Origin: Syncephalis plumigaleata
Taxonomy: Eukaryota; Zoopagomycota; Zoopagomycetes; Zoopagales; Piptocephalidaceae
NCBI GenBank assembly: GCA_025201365.1
Contig: JAIXMF010000180.1
Location: forward strand, 1 to 26,227
Length of the DNA stretch: 26,227 nucleotides
Direction of reading: 5' to 3'
Of the stretch, positions 1-9,829 are shown piece after piece. Within the stretch, counting starts at the first letter, position 1, and each line of letters starts with the position of its first letter. The notes under the pieces were generated by a model. That model saw only the letters and a list, made by a program, of their open reading frames with translations. It did no database searches and had not been told where the DNA came from. The translations under genes were made by a program, and so were the position numbers.

Positions 1-626
1 CTTGCATGCTATTATACAAGAGCATGGATTTATTCGCTTATATATATATATATTGGCATTCATTTATATTAACAATGAACAAGCTTTATGATATGGACAT
101 CTATTTATTTATCTAGTGTGTATTAGTCGTGCCAATTGAGTGTATACCAAATACACGCGTCTACATGCTAATTAACCATATAATCCACGTTGATACATGC
201 CATACATGCTGTCAAATGATTTGTATGTGTATGTGTATGTGTGTGTGTAACAGCATGACTGGTATAAAGCATGCGGTTATAATATTATATTTCATTGTCC
301 CTAGCATTACTAGTTAATTGTGAATGCATATCATTTGGCATGCTGTCCAAACATGTGCACGCGTACCATAATGGTATGCACAATGGGATAAACCTTGGCA
401 GTGGTGCGAGCACGGTATAGTATGCTAATTCAATATTAATAGCAAACTAGGTTAGCATGCTCTGCTTCATTTCATTTCATTTATTTTACCTTTCCCTGTT
501 TGTACTAAACTGACTAACCAACTTTTATCATATAATAATTCCATACTTGTCAGTGCTAGCAGGGCTACTCTGATCCACTGTTGTTAACACGCACTCACAT
601 ACGTATCTATCCTTCCTTTAATCAGT
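1..626. promoter_or_regulatory. 5' flank of the membrane glycoprotein gene
   Basis: No gene is supported here; the one short open frame (129-317) is low complexity. The stretch is AT-rich, with a TA run near 39-53 and a TG/TATG run near 222-248. Four copies of the palindrome GCATGC (4-9, 269-274, 338-343, 455-460) and three of ACATGC (163-168, 195-200, 204-209) lie in it. A triple TTCAT-type repeat sits near 466-485. The start codon at 627 is preceded by a pyrimidine tract and CAG (about 608-625), which could be the acceptor of a 5'UTR intron; no partner donor was identified. Confidence 0.4.
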
Positions 627-2258
627 ATGCGTTTTATTAATACTATACACGAGCCTATTGCACTTACGCTAGCAAAAGTACTATACACGGTGGCTGCGTG
701 TGTTTGTATAGGTCTCGTATTCTTCTACGAGTTACGAAGTATGCTAGGACAAGGCAACCATTATCGAGTCGAGTATATCGCCAAATCAATCCCACCACCT
801 GCAATCCTATTCCGAGCAAAGAAGATGCCAAACATTTCGTACTCGATCAAGATATCGCCAATGATGAGAGACGGCTACTACTACCGTAATGTAGATGATT
901 CAAATATCACTAGTACTATTTATTTGGATCAGGACAACAACACTAATACAAGTGAACCATCTCAAAATGAGATACTTGGACGCGGTGCCTATCAAGCCTC
1001 ATGGGATGCTAATGATAGTGAATATTTTATGCCACTGCTGCAACTATCCTCTAAGGTTGCACTTGTTCCGTATACGTTTCATCCACCGATTAAACAATCA
1101 GCTGGTTCGATATTCATTCACGGATTCAACGTTACTGTGACGGCGTATAATAAAAACAAGGAACCGCAGATGATCAATGATGCCATTCGGTATAAAATAG
1201 ATATGGTTTTAGTAGGCAATCCGGAACAAATCACTAATCGAGAAGAGTTGAAGATACTGTTCAATTCTACTCATCCTAATTATAACACGAAGCTAATGCT
1301 GGGCAACCAGACTAGAGCGGTGATTGGCATTAAGCGTAGTGAGATCGAAAATGATGACGATGGCACCACTCGTGTGGATTACGATTTCAAGCTGAATGAT
1401 GTAAATACGATTGATCCGGCATCTACAGAATTCAACTTCATTCCATTCCTCAATAAAGTGTCACCCAATGGAGAGAACTTTATAGTGGAGAGGGCGGTGG
1501 CGCATAGATCCTTTTCCTGGATTAGCACGGCAGGCATACTCGGTGGTATATGCTTTCTAATGCTTGCATGGTTCGTCTTTCTATTCGGTCAGTCACGCCT
1601 TCGTCCATGGGGAGTTGTTCAACGGTACTTGATGCGTAGTCAAATACTTGGTATGCTTCCAGCCTCGATGGTCAGTCTTTCATCGAACTATCGTCTACCC
1701 GAGTCGAAATCGAGCAATACGACAATGATAACCGATCGATTGGCCACGAATATACTCAATCCTGCACGTAATAATATCATCACCAATCGAGTGCCAAATC
1801 CCGTTGAAGATCAAAGCGAGCTCACCATTGTCGTTCCCGATAATATGCCAGCACAATCATCGCCTAATCATCGCTCAGCCCCACATGCCAATGAACTATC
1901 AGCGCTTAAGGAAGCCATGGCGCACCAGAAGACGCAAATGGAAATGAAAACCAGTCAAATGAACTTGCAAATTAATCAACTCAAACAGATGTTGACCCAA
2001 CTTGTCACGCGTAATCATCGATCTAGCCTAGATGATATTGTTCTATTGCCCGATGCATTACTCGGCAATGACCGCCAACCTACTAATGCCTTGGCTCATC
2101 ATGCACCGGAGGAGATGATTATATCGTTAGCATCTCCATCAACGAGTGAGCCATCCTCCTTTGAGTCTCGTCTATCCAATTTGGAAGTATTCCAGTATCG
2201 ATTGAATAGTTTCTACATTGAATCTGATCTATTTAAAGATGCATCCTATAAATCATAA
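627..2258 (+). CDS. Two-pass membrane glycoprotein with cytoplasmic coiled coil, family not recognised
   Basis: Single uninterrupted frame of 543 residues; function unknown. What can be seen: a hydrophobic segment at residues about 12-33, a polar region of about 265 residues, a second strong membrane segment at about 298-320, the basic juxtamembrane motif FGQSRLRPWGVVQRYLMRSQ, and a long polar C-terminal half with a heptad-like coiled coil at about 420-465 (LKEAMAHQKTQMEMK onward). The region between the membrane segments carries at least seven N-x-S/T sequons (NIS, NIT, NTS, NDS, NVT, NST, NQT) and no cysteine. This suggests that it is lumenal or extracellular, with both ends cytosolic. The topology recalls P2X and ENaC-type channel subunits, but their disulphide-rich ectodomain is absent, so I do not assign that role. 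The first ATG of the frame is used as start. An AATAAA lies at 2268-2273, just after the stop. Confidence 0.85.
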   Translation: MRFINTIHEPIALTLAKVLYTVAACVCIGLVFFYELRSMLGQGNHYRVEYIAKSIPPPAILFRAKKMPNISYSIKISPMMRDGYYYRNVDDSNITSTIYLDQDNNTNTSEPSQNEILGRGAYQASWDANDSEYFMPLLQLSSKVALVPYTFHPPIKQSAGSIFIHGFNVTVTAYNKNKEPQMINDAIRYKIDMVLVGNPEQITNREELKILFNSTHPNYNTKLMLGNQTRAVIGIKRSEIENDDDGTTRVDYDFKLNDVNTIDPASTEFNFIPFLNKVSPNGENFIVERAVAHRSFSWISTAGILGGICFLMLAWFVFLFGQSRLRPWGVVQRYLMRSQILGMLPASMVSLSSNYRLPESKSSNTTMITDRLATNILNPARNNIITNRVPNPVEDQSELTIVVPDNMPAQSSPNHRSAPHANELSALKEAMAHQKTQMEMKTSQMNLQINQLKQMLTQLVTRNHRSSLDDIVLLPDALLGNDRQPTNALAHHAPEEMIISLASPSTSEPSSFESRLSNLEVFQYRLNSFYIESDLFKDASYKS

Positions 2259-2267
2259 TCTACTAGT

Positions 2268-2273
2268 AATAAA
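2268..2273 (+). terminator. Candidate poly(A) signal of the membrane glycoprotein gene
   Basis: AATAAA ten bases after the stop codon at 2256-2258. A second AATAAA-like site follows near 2352 and could be the one used. Assigned from sequence match only. Confidence 0.35.
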
Positions 2274-2535
2274 CTATACTGCTATTATTCATCTCTTTTT
2301 AGTGGACTATTCTCCATCACATGTTATCTGCATTTACCAAGAGGATGGTAGCAATAAATGACTATAAAAAAGAAGAAAAATAATTAATTATTTTTACACT
2401 CATTCAATTCACTTGCCGTGAGAATATCATCTGCCTTTCGGGTTTCACTATAAAGCTGTCCAGGTTCTCCGTACTCTTTGCTTCGGCATTTAACTTGTTT
2501 CCTTACATTTCCTTACAAATCGCTTTCTCTTCAAT

Positions 2536-3881
2536 ATGTCGCTAGAAGCTAACACTGTTGTAAAACAAACATTCCGCGCTATTCACAACCATTATGGTGT
2601 GGGCAGAGCAATGAACATGCTACGTCCGGTGTCTTTGGCAAGTGCCATTGCCCGACGCCATTATAGTGCTCGTCCCTCCACCACTACCAGCACCACTTCC
2701 AAGGAGAATAGTGGCAAGTATTGCAAGCAATTATCGGCATATTGCTCGATATAATCCATATTCCTTCTCTTCGTAACTAACCGTTCTTTTTTCGTGTGCT
2801 ACACCGTTATTGTAGGCACATCGCGCAAGAAAGTAACGCTACAAACCATTCGGCGTTTGTACGATAACCGCACGCCTATCACGGTGTTGACCGCCTACGA
2901 CTACCCCACGGGACTGCTGGTCGATCGGTCCGGTGTCGATGTCTGCCTGGTGGGTGACTCATTAGGGATGGTGGCGCTCGGCTATGATAGTACCGTTGCC
3001 GTGACCATGCAGGAGATGCTGCATCATTCTCGTGCCACCCGACGTGGTTGTCGTCACGCCCTCCTCGTGGGCGATCTGCCATTCGGTAGCTTTCAGGAGA
3101 GTGCGGAACAAGCCATTCGCAATGGATTCCGTATGATGCAGGAGGGCCACGTAGAATCGGTGAAACTCGAGGCGGGCCAGGAAATGACCGAGCACATTCG
3201 ACGTATGGTGCAGGCGGGTATCCCCGTGATGGGTCATGTCGGTCTACGCCCCCAGCACTTGAACACCTATGGCGGATTCCGTGTACAGGGCAAGAAGGCC
3301 AATCAGGTAAGGGGGCATTATCTATCGTGTTAATAACAAGTTTAACCATCAATATAATACATATCTATGTACATATGCATTATAGGCCATTCATATTCTA
3401 GAAGATGCGTTAGCGCTACAAGAGGCCGGCTGCTGGAGCATAGTCATCGAGTGTGTACCCGATGAAGTGGCAGCTGCGGTAACACAACGACTACAAATCC
3501 CCACCATTGGCATTGGTGCGGGACTCGATTGTAGCGGACAAGTGCTCGTGTATTCAGATGTACTCGGACTATTCGACAAGTTCAGTCCACGGTAAGTGAT
3601 ACGGATAAGGTGAAATGCAACCGTCTAACAATGATGACATTAGGTTTTGTAAACAATATCAACAAATGGCGAGTCCGGTTACTGAAGCATTGGCACAGTA
3701 TAACAAGGAGACACGGGAGCGTGTATTCCCCGGTCCTGAACATTCGTTGCCAATGAACGAGGCTGAACGCGAACGACTAGATGACGCATTACGCACATTC
3801 GATGCTAGACGTGGTGTTGCTCATCCCGCTCCACCACATGTAGCTACACCGGTCAAGAAATCCGCCCATGCACTCTCTTAA
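2536..3881 (+). CDS. panB: 3-methyl-2-oxobutanoate (ketopantoate) hydroxymethyltransferase, mitochondrial, four exons
   Basis: PanB (fungal ECM31) transfers a hydroxymethyl group from methylenetetrahydrofolate to 2-oxoisovalerate, the first committed step of pantothenate and CoA synthesis. Exons: 2536-2713, 2816-3306, 3386-3591, 3644-3881; 1113 bases, 370 residues. Family signatures are [48 protein letters not shown] and IPTIGIGAG. Asp107 and Asp146 are 39 residues apart, as are the two metal-binding aspartates of the E. coli enzyme (D45, D84). Glu245 in IVIECVPDE sits where the catalytic glutamate is expected. The N-terminal 50 residues are rich in Arg/Ser/Ala, lack acidic clusters and end in ARRHYSA, a plausible mitochondrial presequence. 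Exon 1 ends at a donor that reads best as GC-AG (GCAAGT); a GT donor at 2711 would also keep frame. The stop is followed by AATAAA near 3902. It converges with the carrier gene downstream. Confidence 0.95.
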
Positions 3882-4145
3882 TCATGTGCTATTATATAAG
3901 TAATAAATATATATTTGATATATAATCGTATGCTATTGATGTTTATTACTTTCTAGAGAGAAAAGACATCATCATCGTATTATATATGTATATATATATA
4001 TATATATGTGTGTAGATATATGATCAATGGGGAATGTGGTAACAGAATCATTTGTTGTTGTTGTTGCAGCGTAGCTAGTTACGCGACGATACTAGTAATT
4101 GAATAAACTGAAATATTGCTTTCTAATTATACCAAGATTCCTCGA
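3882..4145. other. Convergent intergenic spacer between panB and carrier 1
   Basis: No gene. It contains the 3' end signals of both convergent genes, including AATAAA near 3902 for panB, a TA/TATG microsatellite near 3985-4014, and a short TTG repeat near 4052-4067. Confidence 0.5.
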
Positions 4146-5142
4146 TTATTCAGCTGATTCACGCATCCAACCCATGACATACTCATAGGTTAGGAAGGTG
4201 GCCGCATTAGCAGGGAAGGCACGAGCCATGGTGGGACCGAATCCCTTAAAGTAATTACCAATGTTGTTACCATTCTGACGGATAAGACTACGTGCACACT
4301 CCATTGTAGAACGATAGCTATTTGGTTGTTTGTTTGTTTGTTCATTATATTAGATTGATTATACTATTTAGTAGAATTCAACATCACATTACCTGGGATC
4401 ACTTTGCATACGCGATTTGATAACATCTTGTGGCCAGCACACTAACCAGCAAAAGACACCAGCCATACCACCGGCGAATATCATACCCAATGGACCAACG
4501 TCACCCGAACCATCAGTAGACAAATTACGCTTTAATAATTCGTAACCACCTGATGATGATGATATACAATATAATATGATACACGCGTCAGTATCCTATG
4601 GATGACAACGCTCTATCTGGTAAACTTACCGAAATAAGCTGCATAACTAGGATAATCACGTAGTAATGTCGGTACGATACCACGGTATAAACCACGTAGA
4701 CCAGACTCTCTAAATGATCGTACACCACAATCGATGACACCTGTATACTAATAGGTATGACAATGTTAATAACAAGTGAGCTATACATGTAAATAAATAG
4801 ATGTTATTAAATGACTTACAGGACGTATTTGTTTACCATCTGGTCCAATCATGGGAGCAGAGCCAAACTGCACTTGTAATTTCACTTTAAGCAATTCTAC
4901 CGGACAATTCACCAAAGCCATGGCTAAACCCGATAGTCCACCGGCAAACATTAACTCGCCAATGGTGAAGGGACGTGTACGTTCAGAGGCAGGTTGACGC
5001 TCGCGTATTAAAGAGCGGAAATAGCCATTGGCAGTGAATAGTACCGCGTTACAAATACCGATACCAGCTAATGGTGACATGACACCTTTATAAAGACCTC
5101 GTGGCTATTCATATTCAATGGAGGGGAGAGGTCAGTTGATTC

Positions 5143-5197
<55 letters not shown>

Positions 5198-5474
5198 ACT
5201 TACACCTTCTTCCTTGAGCGTGACGCGTAGACAGTCCATACCATTGTGAAAACGCGGTGGATGTGTTTGCGTTTGAAGTCGAACCTAGCATAGTATGCAT
5301 AATATATATATATATACAGTTAGTGTTCATAGAATGTAGATGAACCAGTAAGCATATATACAAACGAACAATAATTACCTTTAACGTGTCGAACGGGTGT
5401 CCTACAACAACCTGTGCCCAACCACCGGCTGTGCCAGCGATGAACTCGCGTGTATGGTCGTTGAATAATGGCAT
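4146..5474 (-). CDS. Mitochondrial carrier family protein (YMC1/ornithine-carnitine branch), paralog 1, six exons
   Basis: Inner-membrane solute carrier (SLC25 family). Exons on the minus strand: 5379-5474, 5204-5284, 4820-5104, 4630-4747, 4393-4549, 4146-4317; 909 bases, 302 residues, the usual length. All three carrier repeats are present, each with its Px[D/E]xx[K/R] signature: PFDTLKVRLQT, PVELLKVKLQVQ and PQDVIKSRMQSDP. The start GTAGGWAQVVVGHPFDT and the segment EEGPRGLYKGVMSPLAGIG resemble fungal YMC1/YMC2 and the amino-acid/acylcarnitine carriers, so the substrate is probably an amino acid or acylcarnitine; the exact substrate cannot be read from sequence. The start ATG at 5474 was chosen because it gives the normal short carrier N-terminus and matches paralog 2; an upstream in-frame start near 5510 would add a hydrophobic extension. 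Intron 2 (5105-5203) holds a long AGT repeat. It lies in tandem with paralog 2, 378 bases apart. Confidence 0.93.
5143..5197. repeat. (AGT)n microsatellite, about 18 copies, inside an intron
   Basis: An uninterrupted trinucleotide run fills more than half of intron 2 of carrier paralog 1 and abuts the donor sequence (ACTTAC in + orientation, GTAAGT in the transcript). In transcript sense it is an ACT repeat between donor and acceptor, so length changes would alter intron size but not the protein. Confidence 0.95.
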
Positions 5475-5852
5475 GACGAGGATGAAGAGAGAGAGAGAGG
5501 CTGGATACACGGACGCGTCGATGGTGGTACCACGTTAGAAAAGTAAGAGCAAGTAGGTCAAGAAAAAAAAGAAAATGGAAAACTATTGGAGAGGAGATAC
5601 AAGATTTGATGTCATGAACACGATGTATACGGTGTTTAAAAGCGATTATTCTTCCCAACTACAATGCTATCATTCATTCATTGACCGTTATCCTAAATGA
5701 GTAATGCGACAGGTAATAGGCAAACCTATAGATATATAAATATCATATTTTATTGACTATAATAAGGATAAAAGAATATAAATGCAGAGGGATTGTTGAG
5801 AATGGCTTCATTTTATGAGTTGACACATTGGCATGTCTAGTTATTCATCTTC
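5475..5852. promoter_or_regulatory. Spacer between the tandem carriers
   Basis: No gene is supported. This 378-base stretch must hold the promoter of paralog 1 (right next to 5474) and the 3' end of paralog 2. A TTTATT at 5749-5754 (AATAAA on the minus strand), about 100 bases past the paralog 2 stop, is a candidate poly(A) signal. Confidence 0.4.
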
Positions 5853-7193
5853 TTAGATGGGTACACTGGCAATACGTTCAGATCGTTCTTGATGTCGAAT
5901 GGATTCAGCGAGTGGTGTATGGTGCATCTTCTCCATCCACGCCATTAGATGTTCGTATACGAGGAAGGTGGCTGCATTGGCAGGGAAGGCACGTATCATG
6001 GTAGTGCCGAAACCACGGAAGAATACACGCCAATTACGACCACCTTCACGCCATAGTTGACGAGCATAGTAAGCGGATCCATGACCACTTGACACGGGAT
6101 CCACTTGTAAACGAGACTTGATGACATCTTGCGGATAACATACGAGCCATGCTGCTTGTCCTGCCAATCCACCTGCAATGAATAGATCAAGAAGTTGCGG
6201 CGATGATTGCGGATGGTTATGCCGTCGCATCAATAATGCCTTAATAGCTTCGTAGGCACCTATTCAATAGAATGCGTAGATGGTTAGTAACGAATACCGA
6301 ACAACTAATAGCGTATACAGTCATTACTTCTTACCGAAATAAGCGGCCGATGATGGTATCTCACGTAGTAGTGTCATATTCATACCACGATATAAACCGC
6401 GTACACCTTCAGTTTTTAGGGTGTGTGCAGCACATTCAAGCACACCTCCATACTAGATTAATGTATAATGAATGAATTAGTTAGTTTACAAGCTAACTAT
6501 GATGTATAGTAGTGTCTTACAGAACGAGCATTGGCTCGACCATCGCCATATTGTACTTGCATCCGGATTTTAACCAGTTCTACGGGACATAGAATGAGTG
6601 CCAGTACAACACCAGACATGGCACCCGCTAGTGTCATTTCACCAAGTGTCATTGGTTTATCTGTATCGCCACGTTGTAGTAGACGACGAAAGTTTTCATT
6701 GGCACTAAATAGAGCAGCATTGCTATTTTGTAGTAACAGTAAGTAATCAATCAATCAACTAGTTGCAAGTACCTATTCTACATACCAAATGCCAATACCC
6801 ATTAAGGGAGAGTAGACACCTTTGAATAGACCACGAACCTAATAAACAGGTTATCGTAAATATTTACTAAATACATGATACATGATGGTACTTACTCCTT
6901 CACGTGTCACCGTTTTACGAACACAATCTAGTGGACCATGGAATCGAGGTGGTTGAGACTGGGTTTGTAAGCGTACCTAGATGTTAAAAAAAAGGATAAC
7001 ATATCAGATGTGTCAATCAACCAATAGGATAATTCAAGGGATGCACCTATAAATATGCACATGTATGTATGTAGGTAGGTATGTAGGTATGTATACTTAC
7101 TTTAACTGTGTCAAATGGATGTCCCACCACCACTTGGGCCCAGCCACCAACAGTACCAGCCACAATTTCCCGAATATAATGATCGGACATCAT
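5853..7193 (-). CDS. Mitochondrial carrier family protein (YMC1/ornithine-carnitine branch), paralog 2, six exons
   Basis: Second inner-membrane carrier, clearly a tandem duplicate of its downstream neighbour. Exons on the minus strand: 7101-7193, 6896-6976, 6786-6838, 6521-6722, 6335-6452, 5853-6259; 954 bases, 317 residues. Signatures PFDTVKVRLQT, PVELVKIRMQVQ and PQDVIKSRLQVDP mark the three repeats. N-terminus REIVAGTVGGWAQVVVGHPF and C-terminal RAFPANAATFLVYEHLM parallel paralog 1. It has a C-terminal tail of about 20 residues beyond the last helix (SIRHQERSERIASVPI) that paralog 1 lacks. Four introns fall at the same codon and phase as in paralog 1. One intron, splitting the Cys codon of GIGICN, is unique to this copy, and one intron of paralog 1 is missing here. 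The start is the Met-Met pair at 7188-7193; either could serve. The substrate is inferred to be similar but may have diverged. Confidence 0.93.
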
Positions 7194-8426
7194 GCTTCCA
7201 ATAGAGATACAAATGATACTACTACTACTAATAGCAGTAATAATAATAATAAAGAGTGGCACAAAATACAAAAGAGACCCAAACAAACGAACACTGGTCC
7301 TGTTTAGAGCAATAGCTAGCACTAATACTAATACTACTAATAATATTGACAATAATATGACACTGGACACACAAAACGGTTGTAAGCACTATTGATAATA
7401 TGTGTAAAGAATAGACGATAGGCGAGGAATAAGGAATGGGGAGAGTGAGTACAAGCACTACTAAAGGCGTGCACAAGCAGGAGGAAGAAAGTGTATACAA
7501 TTGAAGAAAAAGAGTAGGATCAAGTAGGACTAAGCACACACACAATGGTGCAATCAATATGTAAGGAATAATCCTGTACAATAGAGCTATTTGTTTTCAA
7601 TAACCTCAATGGAATACTATCGATATTAATGCATGCGTAATAACAAGTCCATAGAACATAAACAACTGTACGCGCGTGTGTGTATTGCACTTGTACCAAT
7701 CTATGTTCAAGGAAGTAAGATAGGAAAGTAGGAAAATAAACCGCGTGGTTTCTGTCACCTTATGAATAACAATGCAGCTGCCACACTCCTTGGATACTAC
7801 TTGACGACAGAATGGAATAGTGAAAAGGAAAGAACAGGCGAGAAATAACAATATTGCTTATACGTTCGTTCGTTCGTTCGTTCGTTCGTTCGTTCAATGT
7901 CTTGCTTGCTTGCTTGTTTACTTATTTCCAGATAGGTACAAGAACTAAAAAGTTATATTCTAGTATTTAACTGAAAGTCAACTAGTTAGTAAGTAGACAA
8001 ACACAGATTAGAAAGTAAGAAAGAAGGAAAGTAAGAAGGAAAGGAGGAGTGTAGTGAAGTAAAGTGGAAAGAAAGAAAGAAAGGAATGAGCTACGCAAAT
8101 AGTATTGAACAGAGTGCAAGAAAGAAAAAAGGAATAAAAGGCCCATGAAACGTAACCGCTTAGTAGTAAGAGTAGTAGTAAGGCTACAGACATTAGAACG
8201 ATTGTAAGTAGAAAAACTCGTATAAGCCAATGAGTGATGCACTTTTAATCTCAGCATATATGCCTAAAATCATTCTATCACCACGTGACGTGGGAAAATT
8301 CCATTGATTGGTGGAAAGGAACAGAGATGACATTTCCTCAAGGGGATAATGAGCCCAAAAGGTAATTTGATATTAGAAAAGAAGTAAACAAATAAGCAAT
8401 TTAATGGCAGTGTTAACAGCATCATA
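7194..8426. other. Gene-free spacer with tetranucleotide repeats and a purine-rich tract
   Basis: No gene is supported; the open frames here are low-complexity translations without family resemblance. The right end is the 3' side of SNRNP35 and the left end is the promoter of carrier paralog 2. It holds a TTCG run (7863-7895), then a TTGC run (about 7901-7916), then a + strand purine-rich tract (about 7998-8130, AAGAAAG and GGAAAG units). Confidence 0.5.
7863..7895. repeat. (TTCG)n tandem repeat, about eight copies, followed by TTGC copies
   Basis: A perfect tetranucleotide array runs directly into a CTTG/TTGC array at about 7901-7916. It lies about 670 bases upstream of the carrier paralog 2 start codon in transcript sense. 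Confidence 0.95.
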
Positions 8427-9829
8427 TCATCGTCTATGATGAGTACGATAGGAAGGACTACGAGATCGTCGTGAATGATGGTAACGGTCTCTATCTCGAT
8501 CTCTATGTCTACTATGAGTTGATGATTCATCATGTTCATTATTAATACGACGATTTGATTCTGAATGATCTCGTCTATGAGATGTCTCTCGTTGATGAGT
8601 ATGTCGTTCGTAATAATCATGACTACGATGATGATAATGATGACGTCTACTATTTGGACTACGTGAGCGATGTCGTCGTTCCATTCGATGTGTATCATCT
8701 ACTTTTGATGATGATGTTGTTGTTGGCACTTGTCTGGAAGTTCTACTTTGATGTGGTGACACTGAATCTTTACGATGACGATCATGATGATATGAGCGTG
8801 AACGAGTAGAAGATGACGGGCTTCTTTGACGTTGTCTACGTTCTTTCTCTAGGTAAGCTGTACGCCAACAATCATCGTATCGTTGATGTTTTGCCATTTT
8901 GGCCACTTCAACTAATCGTTGTTGCATCGTGTCATCTTTATCAACACCTAGTCTGATAATAATAACAACAAAGTAGAATGAGTAAATAGGATATTCTATG
9001 TTAAATAGGACTTGTTTGTTATAATTACATTGGTTGTCTAAATGGTCGATCTCGAGCACCAAATCTCAATTGACTAGATTCTTTACGCCCACCAAATCCA
9101 CCACCTATTCAATGAGTACATTAGCATTCGATGGATGTACACAGTGTAAATAACAACCTACCTACACGTCTTGGTCGCCATCCTTCCATAATACGTCCAC
9201 GCTCATAATCAACAATAACCGTGCGACCATCAATAGATAAATGTTGTGAGCGCTAATCATATATATATATATACATTTGTTAGCTATACGAGTTATAAGC
9301 AAGTCTAATGTAATTTGTTACCCGGTAAGCCTTCTCACAATCAGTTTCTGATGAAAATTCTACAAAGCCATAACCGCGTGAATCACCGGTAACTAGTTGC
9401 AATCATACAAAGACCAATGTCAGCATAATTAATATCTAGCATGAAATGTTATCTACCAAAGTTGGACACTATAACAGCATTGATAATGTCGCCAAATGAG
9501 ATAAAAGCATCTCTAAGCTTGTCTAGTATTGGTGAGCTATGCCTAGTTTCGTATAAGCTAGTTTGCTGGTTTACCTTCTGTTGTTTCTGGGTCTAATCGA
9601 CCAACAAATAGTGTTTTTAGTGGATCACGCGTTAATTCGGGTCGTGTCTTGCCAGGAGGATGGTCTACATAGCGTGAAGAATGAATTACTTAGCAGGTTT
9701 ACCTTGTGCTTACTACGAATACATACAACGAGAGGTGATAGCGCGTAGGAGAGCACGATCGTGTGGTGTCGTGTCAGTGCCATCGATACTTCCCACTTGA
9801 ATGGGATCATATTCACGAGCAAACCACAT
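8427..9829 (-). CDS. SNRNP35: U11/U12 small nuclear ribonucleoprotein 35 kDa protein (minor spliceosome), seven exons
   Basis: U1-70K-like subunit of the U11/U12 di-snRNP, which recognises U12-type introns in the nucleus. Exons on the minus strand: 9727-9829, 9575-9664, 9457-9522, 9322-9392, 9162-9252, 9029-9104, 8427-8952; 1023 bases, 340 residues, all junctions in frame. The N-terminus [16 protein letters not shown] with TPHDRA is the 35K hallmark that separates it from U1-70K. An RRM follows (RNP2 [11 protein letters not shown]1 RGYGFVEF). Then come [20 protein letters not shown] and [11 protein letters not shown], which parallel the post-RRM block of the animal and plant proteins. The last exon adds about 175 residues rich in RS, RD and His (RSRSPS, RDRDRDR), longer than the RE/RD tail of the human protein. 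It is divergent from the myristoylation-motif gene; the start-to-start distance is 490 bases. Confidence 0.93.

Noticed and set aside
2879-3352. 157-residue open frame on the minus strand
   Set aside because: It is antisense to the well-supported PanB exon 2, is Pro/Arg/His-rich and has no family features.
7228-7581. Minus-strand hydrophobic frame that could extend carrier paralog 2 upstream
   Set aside because: Carrier homology starts at the Met-Met at 7188-7193; upstream residues are low complexity and in part in another frame.
8555-8809. 84-residue Asp/Val-rich open frame on the plus strand
   Set aside because: It is antisense to the RS/RD-rich tail of SNRNP35; GAT-rich complement of CGA/ATC codons.
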